From: Clostridiales bacterium
GTDB taxonomy: Bacteria; Bacillota; Clostridia; Lachnospirales; Lachnospiraceae
Assembly: GCA_019424245.1 (NCBI GenBank)
Contig: JAHYZV010000009.1
Coordinates: forward strand, 12,487 to 76,486
DNA: 64,000 nucleotides
Direction: 5' to 3'
Below the pieces are notes generated by a model, which worked only from the letters and a program-made list of their open reading frames with translations, ran no database searches and was not told where the DNA came from. Within the stretch, counting starts at the first letter, position 1; every line of letters begins with the position of its first letter. Made by a program: the position numbers and the translations under genes. Positions 34,036 to 43,215 of this stretch are shown piece by piece.

Positions 34036-35877
34036 ATGGATAATAAAAGAGGTTCAAGGTTTTCAGGAGTGGGAATCTATCTGTTTATAGTTGTTATTGC
34101 GGCGATGTTTATTATGTATGTATCACGCATGAATTCTGGAGCAAGTGATTACACATATAGTGAATTCGTAAATGATGTTAACAAAGGTAAAGTAGAAAGT
34201 GTCGTTATAAGACAGAACTCAGAGGTTCCTACTGGTGAGTTATCTGTTAAAGTAAGCGGTGTACAGAATGTTAAGAATGTATATGTATCAGATGTTAACC
34301 AGGTAGAGGAAATATTACTTGATAAAAATATATCTTATACACTTAAGGATGTAACAAGACAGAGTGTTTTTCTTACATCAATCCTTCCTTTTGGTCTTAG
34401 TCTTGTAGTGCTTATATTCTTTATGATGATGTTTACAAGACAGGCCGGCGGTGGCGGTGGCAACGCTAAGATGATGAATTTTGGAAAAAGCCGTGCACGT
34501 ATGGTAAGCGGTGAAGATAACAAGGTTACATTTAAGGACGTAGCAGGTCTTAACGAAGAAAAAGAAGAACTTGAAGAAATAGTTGATTTCCTTAAGGACC
34601 CTGTAAGATATACATCACTCGGTGCAAGAATACCTAAGGGTGTTATATTAACAGGTGCACCTGGTACAGGTAAGACACTTCTTGCAAAGGCTGTTGCCGG
34701 AGAGGCTAATGTTCCGTTCTTTAGCATATCTGGTTCCGACTTCGTTGAAATGTTTGTAGGTGTTGGTGCATCAAGAGTAAGAGATATGTTTGAAGAAGCA
34801 AAAAAGAATGCACCATGCATTATATTTATAGATGAGATAGATGCTGTTGCCAGAAGAAGAGGAACAGGCATGGGTGGCGGACATGATGAAAGAGAGCAGA
34901 CACTTAACCAGATGCTTGTTGAGATGGATGGTTTCGGTGTGAATGAAGGCATCATCGTTATGGCAGCCACAAACAGAATAGATATCCTTGATCCAGCGAT
35001 ATTAAGACCAGGCAGATTCGACAGAAAGATAGTTGTAGGAAGACCAGATGTACAGGGAAGACTTGAGATATTACAGGTACATGCGGCAAAGAAACCACTT
35101 GGTGATGATGTTGACCTTGAGAAGCTTGCAAGAACTTCAGCAGGCTTTACAGGAGCTGACCTTGAAAATGTATTGAATGAGGCAGCTATAGGAGCAGCAA
35201 GAAAGAAGTCAAAGTATATAACAAATGCTGATGTAGAAGAGGCATTTATAAAGATAGGAATAGGTGTTGAAAAGAAGAGTAAGATTATCTCTGATAAGGA
35301 AAAGAAGATTACAGCATATCACGAATCAGGCCATGCTATATTGTTTCATCTCCTTCCAGATGTAGGTCCTGTACACACGATATCTATCATACCTACCGGC
35401 ATGGGCGCAGCAGGTTACACTATGCCGCTTCCAGAGCGTGATGAGATGTTTAATACAAAGGGCAAGATGCTTCAGAATATTATAGTAAGTCTTGGTGGAC
35501 GTGTGGCAGAGGAGCTTGTGTTTGATGATATAACAACAGGGGCTTCACAGGATATAAAGCAGGCAACACAGACAGCAAGAGATATGGTTACAAAGTATGG
35601 TTTCTCAGAGAAGCTTGGACTCATAAATTATGATACAGATAGTGATGAGGTATTTATCGGAAGAGATCTTGCACATACAAGACCATATGGTGAAGATGTT
35701 GCGGCACTTATCGATAAGGAAGTTAAGGATATAGTAGATGAGTGTTATGTTAAGGCTAAAAAGCTTATATCTGAGCACATGGATGTTCTTAAAAAGAGTT
35801 CAGAGCTTTTGCTTGAAAAAGAAAAGATATCAAGAGAAGAATTTGAAGGACTTTTTACTGATAATGTAACAGTATAG
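34036..35877 (+). CDS. ftsH: ATP-dependent zinc metalloprotease FtsH
   Basis: Membrane AAA protease that degrades misfolded membrane proteins. 613 residues with two membrane helices (about 12-28 and 113-133) around a short outside domain. AAA motifs: GAPGTGKTLLAK, FIDEIDAVARRRG, ATNRIDILDPAILRPGRFDR. Zinc site HESGH with downstream Asp. AATGGAGAG precedes ATG 34036. Confidence 0.96.
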   Translation: MDNKRGSRFSGVGIYLFIVVIAAMFIMYVSRMNSGASDYTYSEFVNDVNKGKVESVVIRQNSEVPTGELSVKVSGVQNVKNVYVSDVNQVEEILLDKNISYTLKDVTRQSVFLTSILPFGLSLVVLIFFMMMFTRQAGGGGGNAKMMNFGKSRARMVSGEDNKVTFKDVAGLNEEKEELEEIVDFLKDPVRYTSLGARIPKGVILTGAPGTGKTLLAKAVAGEANVPFFSISGSDFVEMFVGVGASRVRDMFEEAKKNAPCIIFIDEIDAVARRRGTGMGGGHDEREQTLNQMLVEMDGFGVNEGIIVMAATNRIDILDPAILRPGRFDRKIVVGRPDVQGRLEILQVHAAKKPLGDDVDLEKLARTSAGFTGADLENVLNEAAIGAARKKSKYITNADVEEAFIKIGIGVEKKSKIISDKEKKITAYHESGHAILFHLLPDVGPVHTISIIPTGMGAAGYTMPLPERDEMFNTKGKMLQNIIVSLGGRVAEELVFDDITTGASQDIKQATQTARDMVTKYGFSEKLGLINYDTDSDEVFIGRDLAHTRPYGEDVAALIDKEVKDIVDECYVKAKKLISEHMDVLKKSSELLLEKEKISREEFEGLFTDNVTV

Positions 35878-35993
35878 AGCAATAAGGGTATAGAATAATA
35901 TGGGTATAGAGCTATGAAAATCCACATATTGTATTGATTTATAAACACACAATGTGCAGTATGCACAAAAAAATATCACAATTATTGTGAAGT

Positions 35994-36022
35994 TTGTGAA
36001 CACTTATGGGGCTTTGTATGAT
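35994..36022 (+). promoter_or_regulatory. Promoter of a candidate small RNA
   Basis: TTGTGA (35994-35999), 17 bases, TATGAT (36017-36022); TATAAT also occurs at 36025-36030. It points away from ftsH into the untranslated gap and is about 100 bases before a strong terminator. Confidence 0.5.
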
Positions 36023-36028
36023 ATTATA

Positions 36029-36133
36029 ATTAACGTAAAAACCCCCAATACATTATATATTTTTTGCTACACCCCATAATAAGTGAAATACCTTCTCCAA
36101 AAAGGACAGTCCCCCCAGACTGTCCTTTTTACT
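36029..36133 (+). ncRNA. Candidate small regulatory RNA with C-rich motifs
   Basis: The 387-bp gap between ftsH and the GH13 gene has no reading frame of note. It holds a promoter (35994-36022) and, about 70 bases later, a perfect terminator (36099-36130). The predicted ~100-nt transcript has three short C-runs: CCCCC at 36042-36046, CCCC at 36072-36075, and CCCCCC at 36111-36116 in the terminator loop. In Firmicutes, such exposed C-runs are known from RsaE and other Rsa-type RNAs that block ribosome sites. The exact ends and function are inferred; the terminator could also simply serve ftsH. Confidence 0.4.
36099..36130 (+). terminator. Intrinsic terminator with C-rich loop
   Basis: AAAAAGGACAGT (36099-36110) pairs perfectly with ACTGTCCTTTTT (36119-36130); the 8-base loop is CCCCCCAG. 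Confidence 0.92.
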
Positions 36134-36264
36134 TTATAATAAGAAGGCTGAAGAAAGTATTATGGTGGATGAATTAAAGAAATCTTAATAAATATATCTT
36201 ATAGTTGAATAAATACCTTCAATGATATAAAATTATATGTGATTAATGTCAAGGAGCAGATTCT

Positions 36265-38379
36265 ATGATAATAAGCGCAGCAGTTGAAAATCTTGCATCG
36301 TGGGAAAAGAAGTTGTTGTATATGTGTAATGCAAGACCTACCATCAATACAAGAGCTTTGTTTTCTGACGTTACAGAGGATTATAGAAGTCCGGCAGAGC
36401 CTATGCCGGGGGATACAGTAAAGATAAGACTGAGAACAGGACGTTATAATGTAGATAAAGCGTATATATATGTAAATAATGTAGAATACCCTATGACAAG
36501 GATCAAGGCTGAGGGTCTTTTTGATTATTATGAAGCAGACATTAAAGTTGGTGAAGAAAAGCTTTACTATTATTTTAAGGTTGAGACAGGAAAGGTCGTA
36601 TGCTATTACAATCAGATAGGGGCGATAAAAGAACTTAATATATATTATAACTTCCAGATCATGCCAGGATTTAAAACACCTTCATGGGCTAAGGGAGCTG
36701 TTATGTACCAGATATTTGCAGACAGGTTTTATGATGGTGATAAGTCTAATAATGTACTGGATAATGAGTACAGCTATATAGGAGAGCATGTCTGTCAGGT
36801 AAAAGACTGGGACAAGTATCCTGCATCTATGGGAGTAAGGGAATTTTATGGTGGAGATTTAAAAGGAGTACTGGATAAGCTTGATTATCTAAGCGATTTA
36901 GGTATCGAGGTTATATATTTTAATCCTTTGTTTGTTTCACCATCCAACCACAAATACGATATCCAGGATTATGATTATATAGATCCACATTTTGGAGTGA
37001 TAAGAAAAGATGATGGAGAACTTCTTAGTGATGGTGACCAGAACAATACACATGCAACACGCTATATAAACAGAGTTGCAAGCAGGGAGAATCTGGAAGC
37101 TAGTAACAGCTTTTTTGCAGAAGTTGTAAGACAGATTCATGAAAGAGGCATGAAAGTTATAATAGATGGCGTATTTAATCATTGTGGTTCATTCAACAAA
37201 TGGATGGACAGAGAGCATATATACAGCTCAAGCGATGATGTTTATGAGTGTGGAGCATATGAAAAATACGAGAGTCCATATCACAGTTTCTTTAAGTTTT
37301 ATGGTAATCAATGGCCAGACAATGGTTCATATGACGGCTGGTGGGGGCATGATACGCTTCCTAAGCTTAACTATGAGGAATCAAAGGAGCTTGAGAATTA
37401 TATACTTGATATAGGTAAAAAATGGGTATCAGAGCCTTATAATGTTGATGGCTGGAGACTTGATGTTGCAGCGGATCTTGGATATAGCAAAGAGTATAAT
37501 CATGAGTTCTGGAGAAAGTTCAGAAAGGCTGTTAAGGAAGCCAATCCAGAAGCTATAATCCTTGCTGAGAATTATGGAGATTCATATGACTGGCTGCAGG
37601 GAGACGAATGGGATACGATCATGAACTATGATGCATTCATGGAGCCAGTGACATGGTTTCTTACAGGAATGGAAAAGCATAGCGATGAAATGCGCCCGGA
37701 TTCATTAGGCAATCCTGCTTATTTCTTTGGTGCAATGCATCATAATATGGCACGAATGGGTGGACAGAGCTTTGCCATATCCATGAATGAACTGTCAAAT
37801 CATGATCATTCAAGATTCCTTACAAGAACTAATCACGTTGTAGGAAGGGTTGCAGATTTAGGACCGGATGCAGCTAACCAGAATGTAAATAAAGCAGTAT
37901 TTATGGAGGCGGTCGTTATACAGATGACCTGGCCTGGTGCACCAACAATATACTATGGAGACGAAGCAGGTGTATGTGGATTTACAGATCCTGATAATAG
38001 AAGAACATATCCATGGGGACATGAGGATAAGGAGCTTATTCAGTTCCATAAGGATGTTATAAAGATGCATAAGGAGAATGAAGTGCTTAGAACAGGTTCG
38101 TATAAGCAGCTTTGTTCAGAACACAATGTTATTGCATATGGAAGATTCAATATGAATGATGCAGTTGTTGTGGTTGTTAACAACGGCGAAGATGAAACAA
38201 GAGTAAAGGTTCCTGTATGGGAAACCGGACTTGGCATGGATGAGGATGTTGAACAGATAATGGTGACATTTGATGGTGGATATACTATAGACAGGCAGGG
38301 ATACAGGCTTAAGGATGGAAAGCTTGATATAGGATTAAGAAAAACATCGGCAGTAGTGTTAAGAAAACTTCGCTGGTAG
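36265..38379 (+). CDS. Glycoside hydrolase family 13 (neopullulanase/cyclomaltodextrinase-type)
   Basis: Cytosolic alpha-glucan hydrolase, 704 residues, no signal peptide. N-terminal beta domain (about 35-125) as in CBM34-type maltogenic enzymes, then the GH13 barrel. The four family regions are intact: DGVFNHCG, GWRLDVAADL (nucleophile Asp), ILAENYG (acid Glu) and LSNHDHSR. The substrate is probably maltodextrin or cyclodextrin. AAGGAG precedes ATG 36265. Confidence 0.92.
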   Translation: MIISAAVENLASWEKKLLYMCNARPTINTRALFSDVTEDYRSPAEPMPGDTVKIRLRTGRYNVDKAYIYVNNVEYPMTRIKAEGLFDYYEADIKVGEEKLYYYFKVETGKVVCYYNQIGAIKELNIYYNFQIMPGFKTPSWAKGAVMYQIFADRFYDGDKSNNVLDNEYSYIGEHVCQVKDWDKYPASMGVREFYGGDLKGVLDKLDYLSDLGIEVIYFNPLFVSPSNHKYDIQDYDYIDPHFGVIRKDDGELLSDGDQNNTHATRYINRVASRENLEASNSFFAEVVRQIHERGMKVIIDGVFNHCGSFNKWMDREHIYSSSDDVYECGAYEKYESPYHSFFKFYGNQWPDNGSYDGWWGHDTLPKLNYEESKELENYILDIGKKWVSEPYNVDGWRLDVAADLGYSKEYNHEFWRKFRKAVKEANPEAIILAENYGDSYDWLQGDEWDTIMNYDAFMEPVTWFLTGMEKHSDEMRPDSLGNPAYFFGAMHHNMARMGGQSFAISMNELSNHDHSRFLTRTNHVVGRVADLGPDAANQNVNKAVFMEAVVIQMTWPGAPTIYYGDEAGVCGFTDPDNRRTYPWGHEDKELIQFHKDVIKMHKENEVLRTGSYKQLCSEHNVIAYGRFNMNDAVVVVVNNGEDETRVKVPVWETGLGMDEDVEQIMVTFDGGYTIDRQGYRLKDGKLDIGLRKTSAVVLRKLRW

Positions 38380-38402
38380 GAAATTAAGAAATGGAGTCAG
38401 AT

Positions 38403-39308
38403 ATGGCAGCAGATAATAATGATGGAAAGAAGATACAGCTTAACCGTAAAATGAGATTATGGAATAAGTATAAGAATCCAATAATCGGAGCTGTGTCGGT
38501 TATAGTTATAGTAATAGCAGCAGTAGTAGTATTAAGAGCATGCAGTGTTGGAAAACCGGATGGCAGTGGAAAACCGGATAATAAGAATAACAACAGCACA
38601 ACAATGTCAGCTTCTGCAGATAAAACAGAAATACAGACCACAGCAGGCAGTACACAGGAGACAACAGCTTCTGTAAATGATAATACAACACAGACAACAG
38701 CAGCTATGGCTTCTAACGGAAGTGTTGTAAAGATAACAGATCCTGCGGATGAAGAAGAATATTCAACAAATGATTTATATGCGGACACAGTTCTTTTTGG
38801 AGATATGATTATAGAAGGTATACAGGATTACGGATATCTTGGTACAGGCAATATCGTGTCAGATAATAATCTTACAACAGATAAGGCTCATAATTATATA
38901 TCAGATGTTAAAGACAGAACACCATCCAAAATATTCCTGCTTGTAGGACTTAATGACCTTAACTATGGAACAAGATCAGGAACGGATGTTGCAGAAAGAA
39001 TAGAGAACTTAGTAGCAGCACTTAAAGAAAATATTCCATCGGCAAAGATATATGTTGTTTCATTACTTCCTGTTACAGAAAGCTTTGAAGCAAAATCATC
39101 AGTTAAGATTAAACAGTCGGACATAAATGATGCGAATAAGAAGCTTGCAGAAGATGCAACAACAATGGGTGCTGTGTTTGTAGATATAGCAGATTCATTT
39201 AAAGATGGTTCTGGCTATCTGAATACAAAATATTCAACAGGTGGATATAATCTTAATCATAATTATTATCCATTTTTCCTGAATAAGTTAGCAGGAGCGG
39301 CTAAATAA
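38403..39308 (+). CDS. Membrane-anchored SGNH-fold protein with lost catalytic triad
   Basis: 301 residues: basic N-terminus, membrane helix (about 26-48), Thr/Ser/Asn-rich linker (about 55-110) and an SGNH/GDSL-like domain. Block I reads VLFGDMIIEG, with Met instead of the catalytic Ser (GDS). Block III is kept (VGLNDLNYG). The C-terminal block that normally reads DGLHLN is GGYNLN, so Asp and His are replaced by Gly and Asn. It should not hydrolyse esters and may bind glycans or act as a scaffold. Start 38403 is set by GGAG. It overlaps trmD by 1 base, suggesting coupled translation. Confidence 0.75.
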   Translation: MAADNNDGKKIQLNRKMRLWNKYKNPIIGAVSVIVIVIAAVVVLRACSVGKPDGSGKPDNKNNNSTTMSASADKTEIQTTAGSTQETTASVNDNTTQTTAAMASNGSVVKITDPADEEEYSTNDLYADTVLFGDMIIEGIQDYGYLGTGNIVSDNNLTTDKAHNYISDVKDRTPSKIFLLVGLNDLNYGTRSGTDVAERIENLVAALKENIPSAKIYVVSLLPVTESFEAKSSVKIKQSDINDANKKLAEDATTMGAVFVDIADSFKDGSGYLNTKYSTGGYNLNHNYYPFFLNKLAGAAK

Positions 39309-40006
39309 TGAAATTCTATGTAATGACACTTTTTCCACAGATGATTCTGGATGGACTAAATACGAGTATCACAGGTAGAGCGATTGAATCGGGTGCACTG
39401 TGTGTAGAGGCAGTAGATATAAGGGACTTTTCGCAGAACAAGCATATGAAGGTTGATGATTATCCATATGGCGGTGGAGCCGGCATGGTCATGCAGGCAG
39501 GACCGGTGTGTGATGCATATGAAAGTATTGCTGCAGGATGCAAAAAAAGACCGAGAGTGGTATATATGACTCCGCAGGGGCATACATTCAACCAGAGTAT
39601 GGCAGAAGAGTTCGCAAAGGAAGAAGAACTTGTTATATTATGTGGACATTATGAGGGCATAGATGAAAGAGCATTAGAGCTTATAGTAACAGATTATGTT
39701 TCTATAGGTGATTATGTCCTGACAGGCGGAGAATTGCCAGCCATGGTTGTTATTGATTCTGTATCACGTCTTGTTCCGGGTGTGTTAAACAATGAAGAAT
39801 CAGCACAGACAGAAAGCTTTTCGGATGGACTGCTTGAGTATCCGCAGTATACAAGACCGGCAGAATATAAGGGACTTAAGGTGCCGGATGTACTTCTTTC
39901 AGGACACCATGGAAAGATAGAAGAGTGGAGACATAAGAAATCCTTAGAAAGAACGCAGCAGTTCAGACCTGATATGTATGAAAAGTATATGAATAAAGAA
40001 AAATAA
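39308..40006 (+). CDS. trmD: tRNA (guanine-N1-)-methyltransferase
   Basis: Makes m1G37 in tRNAs with G36, preventing frameshifts. 232 residues; trefoil-knot SPOUT motifs LCGHYEGIDERALE and ISIGDYVLTGGELPAMVV, plus DYPYGGGAGMVMQ are all present. Often near rpsP and rimM, but not here. Confidence 0.96.
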   Translation: MKFYVMTLFPQMILDGLNTSITGRAIESGALCVEAVDIRDFSQNKHMKVDDYPYGGGAGMVMQAGPVCDAYESIAAGCKKRPRVVYMTPQGHTFNQSMAEEFAKEEELVILCGHYEGIDERALELIVTDYVSIGDYVLTGGELPAMVVIDSVSRLVPGVLNNEESAQTESFSDGLLEYPQYTRPAEYKGLKVPDVLLSGHHGKIEEWRHKKSLERTQQFRPDMYEKYMNKEK

Positions 40007-40017
40007 AAGAGAAATAT

Positions 40018-40050
40018 AAGCTGTTTAGGTATGAACGCTTAAAACAGCTT
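40018..40050 (+). terminator. Possible terminator hairpin after trmD
   Basis: AAGCTGTTT (40018-40026) pairs with AAACAGCTT (40042-40050) but no long T-run follows. A second hairpin, TGTCAGGG with CCCTGACA (about 40068-40087), lies just downstream, also without T-run. Confidence 0.45.
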
Positions 40051-40103
40051 AAGGATTATATTAATGGTGTCAGGGGCTGCCCTGACATCATATAAAAACA
40101 GTC

Positions 40104-40176
40104 AGACAATAACTATAGGATAATAACTTAAAAACGAAGATAATAACGTGAAGATAATAACAGAGAAGATAATAAC
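40104..40176 (+). repeat. Cluster of short direct repeats (GATAATAAC)
   Basis: GATAATAAC occurs exactly at 40119, 40139, 40153 and 40168, and once in degenerate form at 40104, with 14-20 base steps. The cluster lies in the 304-bp gap between trmD and tRNA-Phe, which otherwise shows only the two hairpins after trmD. Could be slippage or a protein binding array. Confidence 0.6.
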
Positions 40177-40310
40177 TTGAAAAATGCAGTTGACTAGTAT
40201 GATGTAAGTATGATAATATATTCAAGTATTTGATGATAGAGAGTGTTTATTGCTTGTGTCAGTGATATGAGGTTAATATGACCACCATGATTAACAGATG
40301 ATCACAATAT

Positions 40311-40383
<73 letters not shown>

Positions 40384-40409
40384 CTTATATATAATTATAT
40401 ATACATTAT

Positions 40410-40480
40410 GCGGGTGTAGTTCAATGGTAGAACACTAGCCTTCCAAGCTAGATACGTGGGTTCGATTCCCATCACCCGCT
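40410..40480 (+). tRNA. tRNA-Gly (TCC)
   Basis: Acceptor GCGGGTG/CACCCGC, D arm GTTCAATGGTAGAAC, anticodon arm CTAGCCTTCCAAGCTAG with TCC, T arm GGTTCGATTCC. 71 bases; a T-run follows directly and probably ends transcription. Confidence 0.95.
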
Positions 40481-40624
40481 TTTTTTAATAAAACCAGAGA
40501 AAATATTAATGAACATAAGATAAGAAGGATGTACAAGGTATAAAGGGTAACATAGCTATGTTTCTATTTTGACTTGTCATTTTTTTAACAAACAAGAGTG
40601 ATGATTAGCTTACCGGAGGCTGTT

Positions 40625-42439
40625 ATGGAAAAGATTGCTAAATATTATAATGTTAACGCTGACATTATAGTAAGTGAGTATATGAACATTGTTAAGGCAG
40701 ATGAAAGTCTTTTTATGTTTCTTGGTGAAACATCGAATCTTATATTTACACATGCTATTTACCCAGAAGATGTAGTAAAGTTTGAAACAGCAATAAAGGA
40801 AGTAGATGAGGGAGAACAGGTATATGTGTCTATCAGATTAAAAAGCCGTGATAGTGATTACAGATGGATGCGTGTTTTTATAAAACCATATCATGATAAG
40901 ACATCAGGAAGGTATTATAATCTTGAAATCACAGATATGTATACCTTAAAAAGACAGAATGAGGAGCTTAAACAGATATCAGAGATACAGACAGAATTCT
41001 TAAGTATTATAGGAGATTATCTTTTTACGTATAATATAAGCAAAGATTCTTTAAGAATAATATTACCAGGCAATGGAAGTCAGACGATAGTATTATATGA
41101 GGGAAAACTTGGTGTATGGAGCAGTGAGAAGCTTGATAACAGCATGATTGACAGTCATAGCATAAAGGATTTTGAAGGTCTGTGCATGGCTATAGCATCG
41201 GGCGAGTCTTATTTTACAAGAGATATAAAGATGAAGCTTGCAGATTATGATGAAGCAGCATACTGGTATACATTTAAGGGTAAAAGAATACATAGGAATG
41301 ATGGTGAGAATATAATAGCGGGGGCTATAAGTCTTACACAAAACAAAGAATATCCAGCTGAAGATGTTTCTGTACAGGATGAGCTAAGAGATGCAGGAAC
41401 AGAGCTTCTTAATAAAAAAGCAATTACCAATTATGCTAAAAAACTCATAGATAAGAGAGTGAATCATAAGGTAACGATTGCCATTATAGATATAGATGAT
41501 TTTAAAACCATCAACGATACATATGGACATATGTTTGGTGATGAGGTGCTGCGTGATGTTGCACAGATATTAAGGGAAGCTGTCGGTCACAATGGTATGT
41601 GTGGACGTATAGGCGGAGATGAAATGTTTATTGTTATGGAGCATTTTGAAGATGATGAATCTATAAGAAGCATACTTCGTACTATAAAGAATAATATATC
41701 GTGGCTGTATCATGATGATGTAAGGGATATTAACAAGATTACATGCTCAATAGGTACTGCCTCATATCCTGATGATGCAAGTGATTTTGATAAGCTGTTT
41801 CTGATAGCTGATAAAATGCTGTATCTTGCTAAGGAAAAGGGAAAAAACAGATATATCATATATCATCCTGATCTTCACCAAAGCTATATAATGAGTGATG
41901 AGGTTGTAGCGACAACTGAGAAGGTCTTTTATAAATACAGAAAACTTAGTATAGTTAACGATTTTATCCAGCAGTATATATGTAAGACAAGGGATTCTAG
42001 AGAATGTCTTGATATGATTATGTCAGCATTTGAGATAGACAGTATATTTTTATATGATATGTATGATGACAAGAGATATGTGTTAGCTGGTACTGTTCCA
42101 GAACTTGAGGAAAATGGTGAATTTTTAAAGGAAGATAATTATATACCGGATTTCAGGGATGATGGAATAAAGACAATAGAGAATATTATTCTCTATGAAC
42201 GTAAAGCACCACATATGTTTAAAGCGTATGATACGATGGGCATCAAACAGCTGATACAGGTTGTTGCGTGTGTTGACAGAACAATTATAAATAACGGTAA
42301 AAATAATTTCTGCGTTATATCTTTTAACAGAAACAGACAGCTGAAAAAATGGCCAGAGGTTGATATAGATTATCTGGGGATTATAGGTAATGTAATTGGT
42401 GAAGAATATCTGAAAGAGAAGAAAAAGAATGATAGATAG
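40625..42439 (+). CDS. Diguanylate-cyclase-like GGDEF protein with PAS and GAF-like regions
   Basis: 604 residues, no membrane segment. A PAS-like N-terminus (about 1-130, including the PAC-type YRWMRVFIKPYHD), a second sensor segment, then a GGDEF domain (about 255-420; DIDDFKTINDTYGHMFGDEVLRDVA). The signature reads GGDEM, i.e. Met for the final Phe; GG(D/E)E is kept, so activity is possible. A GAF-like region follows (about 435-600). Start 40625 is set by CCGGAGG. The 3' end overlaps the next gene by 11 bp. Confidence 0.82.
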   Translation: MEKIAKYYNVNADIIVSEYMNIVKADESLFMFLGETSNLIFTHAIYPEDVVKFETAIKEVDEGEQVYVSIRLKSRDSDYRWMRVFIKPYHDKTSGRYYNLEITDMYTLKRQNEELKQISEIQTEFLSIIGDYLFTYNISKDSLRIILPGNGSQTIVLYEGKLGVWSSEKLDNSMIDSHSIKDFEGLCMAIASGESYFTRDIKMKLADYDEAAYWYTFKGKRIHRNDGENIIAGAISLTQNKEYPAEDVSVQDELRDAGTELLNKKAITNYAKKLIDKRVNHKVTIAIIDIDDFKTINDTYGHMFGDEVLRDVAQILREAVGHNGMCGRIGGDEMFIVMEHFEDDESIRSILRTIKNNISWLYHDDVRDINKITCSIGTASYPDDASDFDKLFLIADKMLYLAKEKGKNRYIIYHPDLHQSYIMSDEVVATTEKVFYKYRKLSIVNDFIQQYICKTRDSRECLDMIMSAFEIDSIFLYDMYDDKRYVLAGTVPELEENGEFLKEDNYIPDFRDDGIKTIENIILYERKAPHMFKAYDTMGIKQLIQVVACVDRTIINNGKNNFCVISFNRNRQLKKWPEVDIDYLGIIGNVIGEEYLKEKKKNDR

Positions 42440-43130
42440 TTACATAGCGCTGGATCTTGAGACAACTGGTCTTAATCCGGCATATGACAGGATAATAGAA
42501 ATAGGTATGGCAAAAGTAGAGCAGGGCAATGTGGCTGCTACATATTCTACGCTTATTAATCCTGGGATAACTGTTGGTGAACGTGTTGTAGAGCTGACAG
42601 GAATACATAACAATGAGCTTACGGATAAACCAAGGATAGAAGATGAAATCAGGAATATTCTTGATTTTATAGGAGATTATCCGATACTTGGACATAATAT
42701 AATATTTGATTACAGCTTTTTAAAGAAAGCTGCGATTAATAATAATATTACATTCAGTGTTAAAGGCATAGATACACTTAAAATGGCAAGAAGGATACTT
42801 CCAGAGCTGGAGCATAAGAAGCTTGATTATCTATGTGAGTATCTTAAGGTCGATCCTGGCAGTTCACACAGGGCTTTAGATGATGCACTTAGTGCAAGTG
42901 CCATATACTGGAAAATGTATCAGATAAAAGCAGATGATTCCGGGTTTGAGACAGCTGCAGAGCTAGTATATAATGTTAAGAAGGATAGCCCGATAACAGA
43001 GGCACAGAAGAATTATCTTACAGCACTTGTTAAGAAACACAATATAGTTCTGGATATTCCTGTTGAAGAGATGACTAAGAGCATAGCATCCAGAAACATA
43101 GACAGGATTATATCAGAATATGGTAAGTAG
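42429..43130 (+). CDS. DEDD-type 3'-5' exonuclease (PolC exonuclease-like)
   Basis: 233 residues. ALDLETTGLNP (DxE), LGHNIIFDYSFLK and HRALDDALSA carry the four metal-binding acids and the His of the DEDDh family. About 50 C-terminal residues form a small helical domain (ITEAQKNYLTALVKKHNI). It acts on DNA ends or RNA; the target is not known. Overlap with the GGDEF gene suggests coupling. Confidence 0.88.
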   Translation: MIDSYIALDLETTGLNPAYDRIIEIGMAKVEQGNVAATYSTLINPGITVGERVVELTGIHNNELTDKPRIEDEIRNILDFIGDYPILGHNIIFDYSFLKKAAINNNITFSVKGIDTLKMARRILPELEHKKLDYLCEYLKVDPGSSHRALDDALSASAIYWKMYQIKADDSGFETAAELVYNVKKDSPITEAQKNYLTALVKKHNIVLDIPVEEMTKSIASRNIDRIISEYGK

Positions 43131-43168
43131 GACACGGTATTTTATGGTGTTGGATTTATGAGATTATT

Positions 43169-43209
43169 AGGCTTGCTTCGTTGCTTTGCAATGGAGCAAG
43201 CCTTTTTTC
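43169..43209. terminator. Terminator between convergent genes
   Basis: AGGCTTGCT (43169-43177) pairs with AGCAAGCCT (43195-43203) followed by TTTTTT. Serves the exonuclease gene and faces the minus-strand gene ending at 43216. Confidence 0.85.
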
Positions 43210-43215
43210 TATACG

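Noticed and set aside
40104..40176. CRISPR array
   Set aside because: Repeats are only 9 bases with 5-11 base gaps, no spacers and no cas genes.
41597..41640. GGDEM as proof of an inactive cyclase
   Set aside because: Only the last signature residue differs; GG(D/E)E that binds GTP and metal is kept, so loss of activity cannot be claimed.
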